From Colwellia sp. (GTDB lineage Bacteria; Pseudomonadota; Gammaproteobacteria; Enterobacterales; Alteromonadaceae), in assembly GCA_013215465.1 (NCBI GenBank), contig JABSOW010000002.1, positions 62,001 to 126,000 of the forward strand: a stretch of DNA of 64,000 nucleotides, given 5' to 3'. The notes beneath the pieces are model-generated. The model saw only the letters and a program-made list of their open reading frames with translations, did no database searches and was not told where the DNA came from. Both the position numbers and the translations under genes were made by a program. This document shows positions 63,954 through 64,000 of the stretch, one piece after another (the first letter of the stretch is position 1; every line of letters starts with the position of its first letter).

Positions 63954-64000
63954 ATGAAAATAAGAAGACAAATATCAGCCAGTGCCCGTAGAAAACACTT
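63954..64000 (+). CDS. 5' end of a gene cut by the window edge
   Basis: ATG followed by KIRRQISASARRKH and then the end of the window. GAGAATC upstream is a weak ribosome binding site. Basic start, no hydrophobic stretch yet visible. The frame is open for all 15 codons present; function unknown. If the TGTCACAT repeat is a Pho box it would be phosphate-controlled. Confidence 0.4.
   Translation, partial: MKIRRQISASARRKH

Noticed and set aside
1-64000. tRNA genes
   Set aside because: No cloverleaf with a GGTTCGA-type T-loop and acceptor pairing was found by eye; a covariance search would be decisive.

Overview
The window looks like chromosomal DNA of a marine gammaproteobacterium of the Alteromonadales, most likely Colwellia or a close relative such as Thalassotalea. 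This is inferred from gene content, not from an rRNA. The evidence is AT-rich DNA, an MSHA-type IV pilus operon, the sodium-driven flagellar protein MotX next to rnr and rlmB, ErpA, Rmf, a GlyGly-CTERM protease, and several families of short inverted-repeat elements. No rRNA, tRNA, CRISPR array, transposase or prophage was found.

Layout. 0-8 kb: a RegB/RegA-like redox two-component pair, a poorly conserved stretch with consecutive hairpins and two orphan genes, a GAF-PAS-GGDEF-EAL protein and an unknown 389-residue protein. 8-8.6 kb: a DUF3820 gene and rmf. 8.8-17.2 kb: a ten-gene molybdenum cofactor and molybdate transport operon on the minus strand (moaA-mobA-moaB-moaC-moaD-moaE-modA-modB-modC-moeB). 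It is led by a probable Moco riboswitch and is divergent from moeA; a 24-bp perfect palindrome lies between the two promoters. 17.3-25.2 kb: hemL, pyrB, a secreted S1 protease with a PA domain inserted in its catalytic domain, hemJ and a ClC channel, separated by repeat elements. 25.2-29 kb: a membrane-anchored coiled-coil protein, erpA, a diguanylate cyclase and an HD-GYP phosphodiesterase. 29-36 kb: motX, rnr, rlmB, a chemoreceptor and a DUF945 protein. 36.8-41 kb: serC-serA and the rpsF-priB-rpsR-rplI operon. 41-42 kb: a PLP-dependent deaminase whose 3' end lies in a heptanucleotide tandem repeat. 42.2-53.7 kb: the msh pilus operon from mshI to mshA. 54-64 kb: a pseudouridine synthase, a small four-cysteine protein, an alanine dehydrogenase/transhydrogenase-family enzyme, a DUF2780 protein, purL, mltF and the first codons of a gene cut by the window end.

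Working links. Three c-di-GMP enzymes (GGDEF-EAL, AGDEF and HD-GYP) share the window with MshE, whose N-terminal MshEN motif is known to bind c-di-GMP, and with MotX and a chemoreceptor. Together these concern the switch between swimming and attachment. The Moco operon and RegBA both fit redox-dependent respiration.

I see no complete, clearly new multi-gene system. The most unusual items are the short mobile-looking repeats (a TATACCC family and an ATACCAAT family of about 155 bp with three copies), repeated partial gene-end duplications (mshE 5' end, mshG 3' end, and the small cysteine gene on both sides of the dehydrogenase), the protease architecture, and the hairpin-rich orphan region near 2-4 kb.
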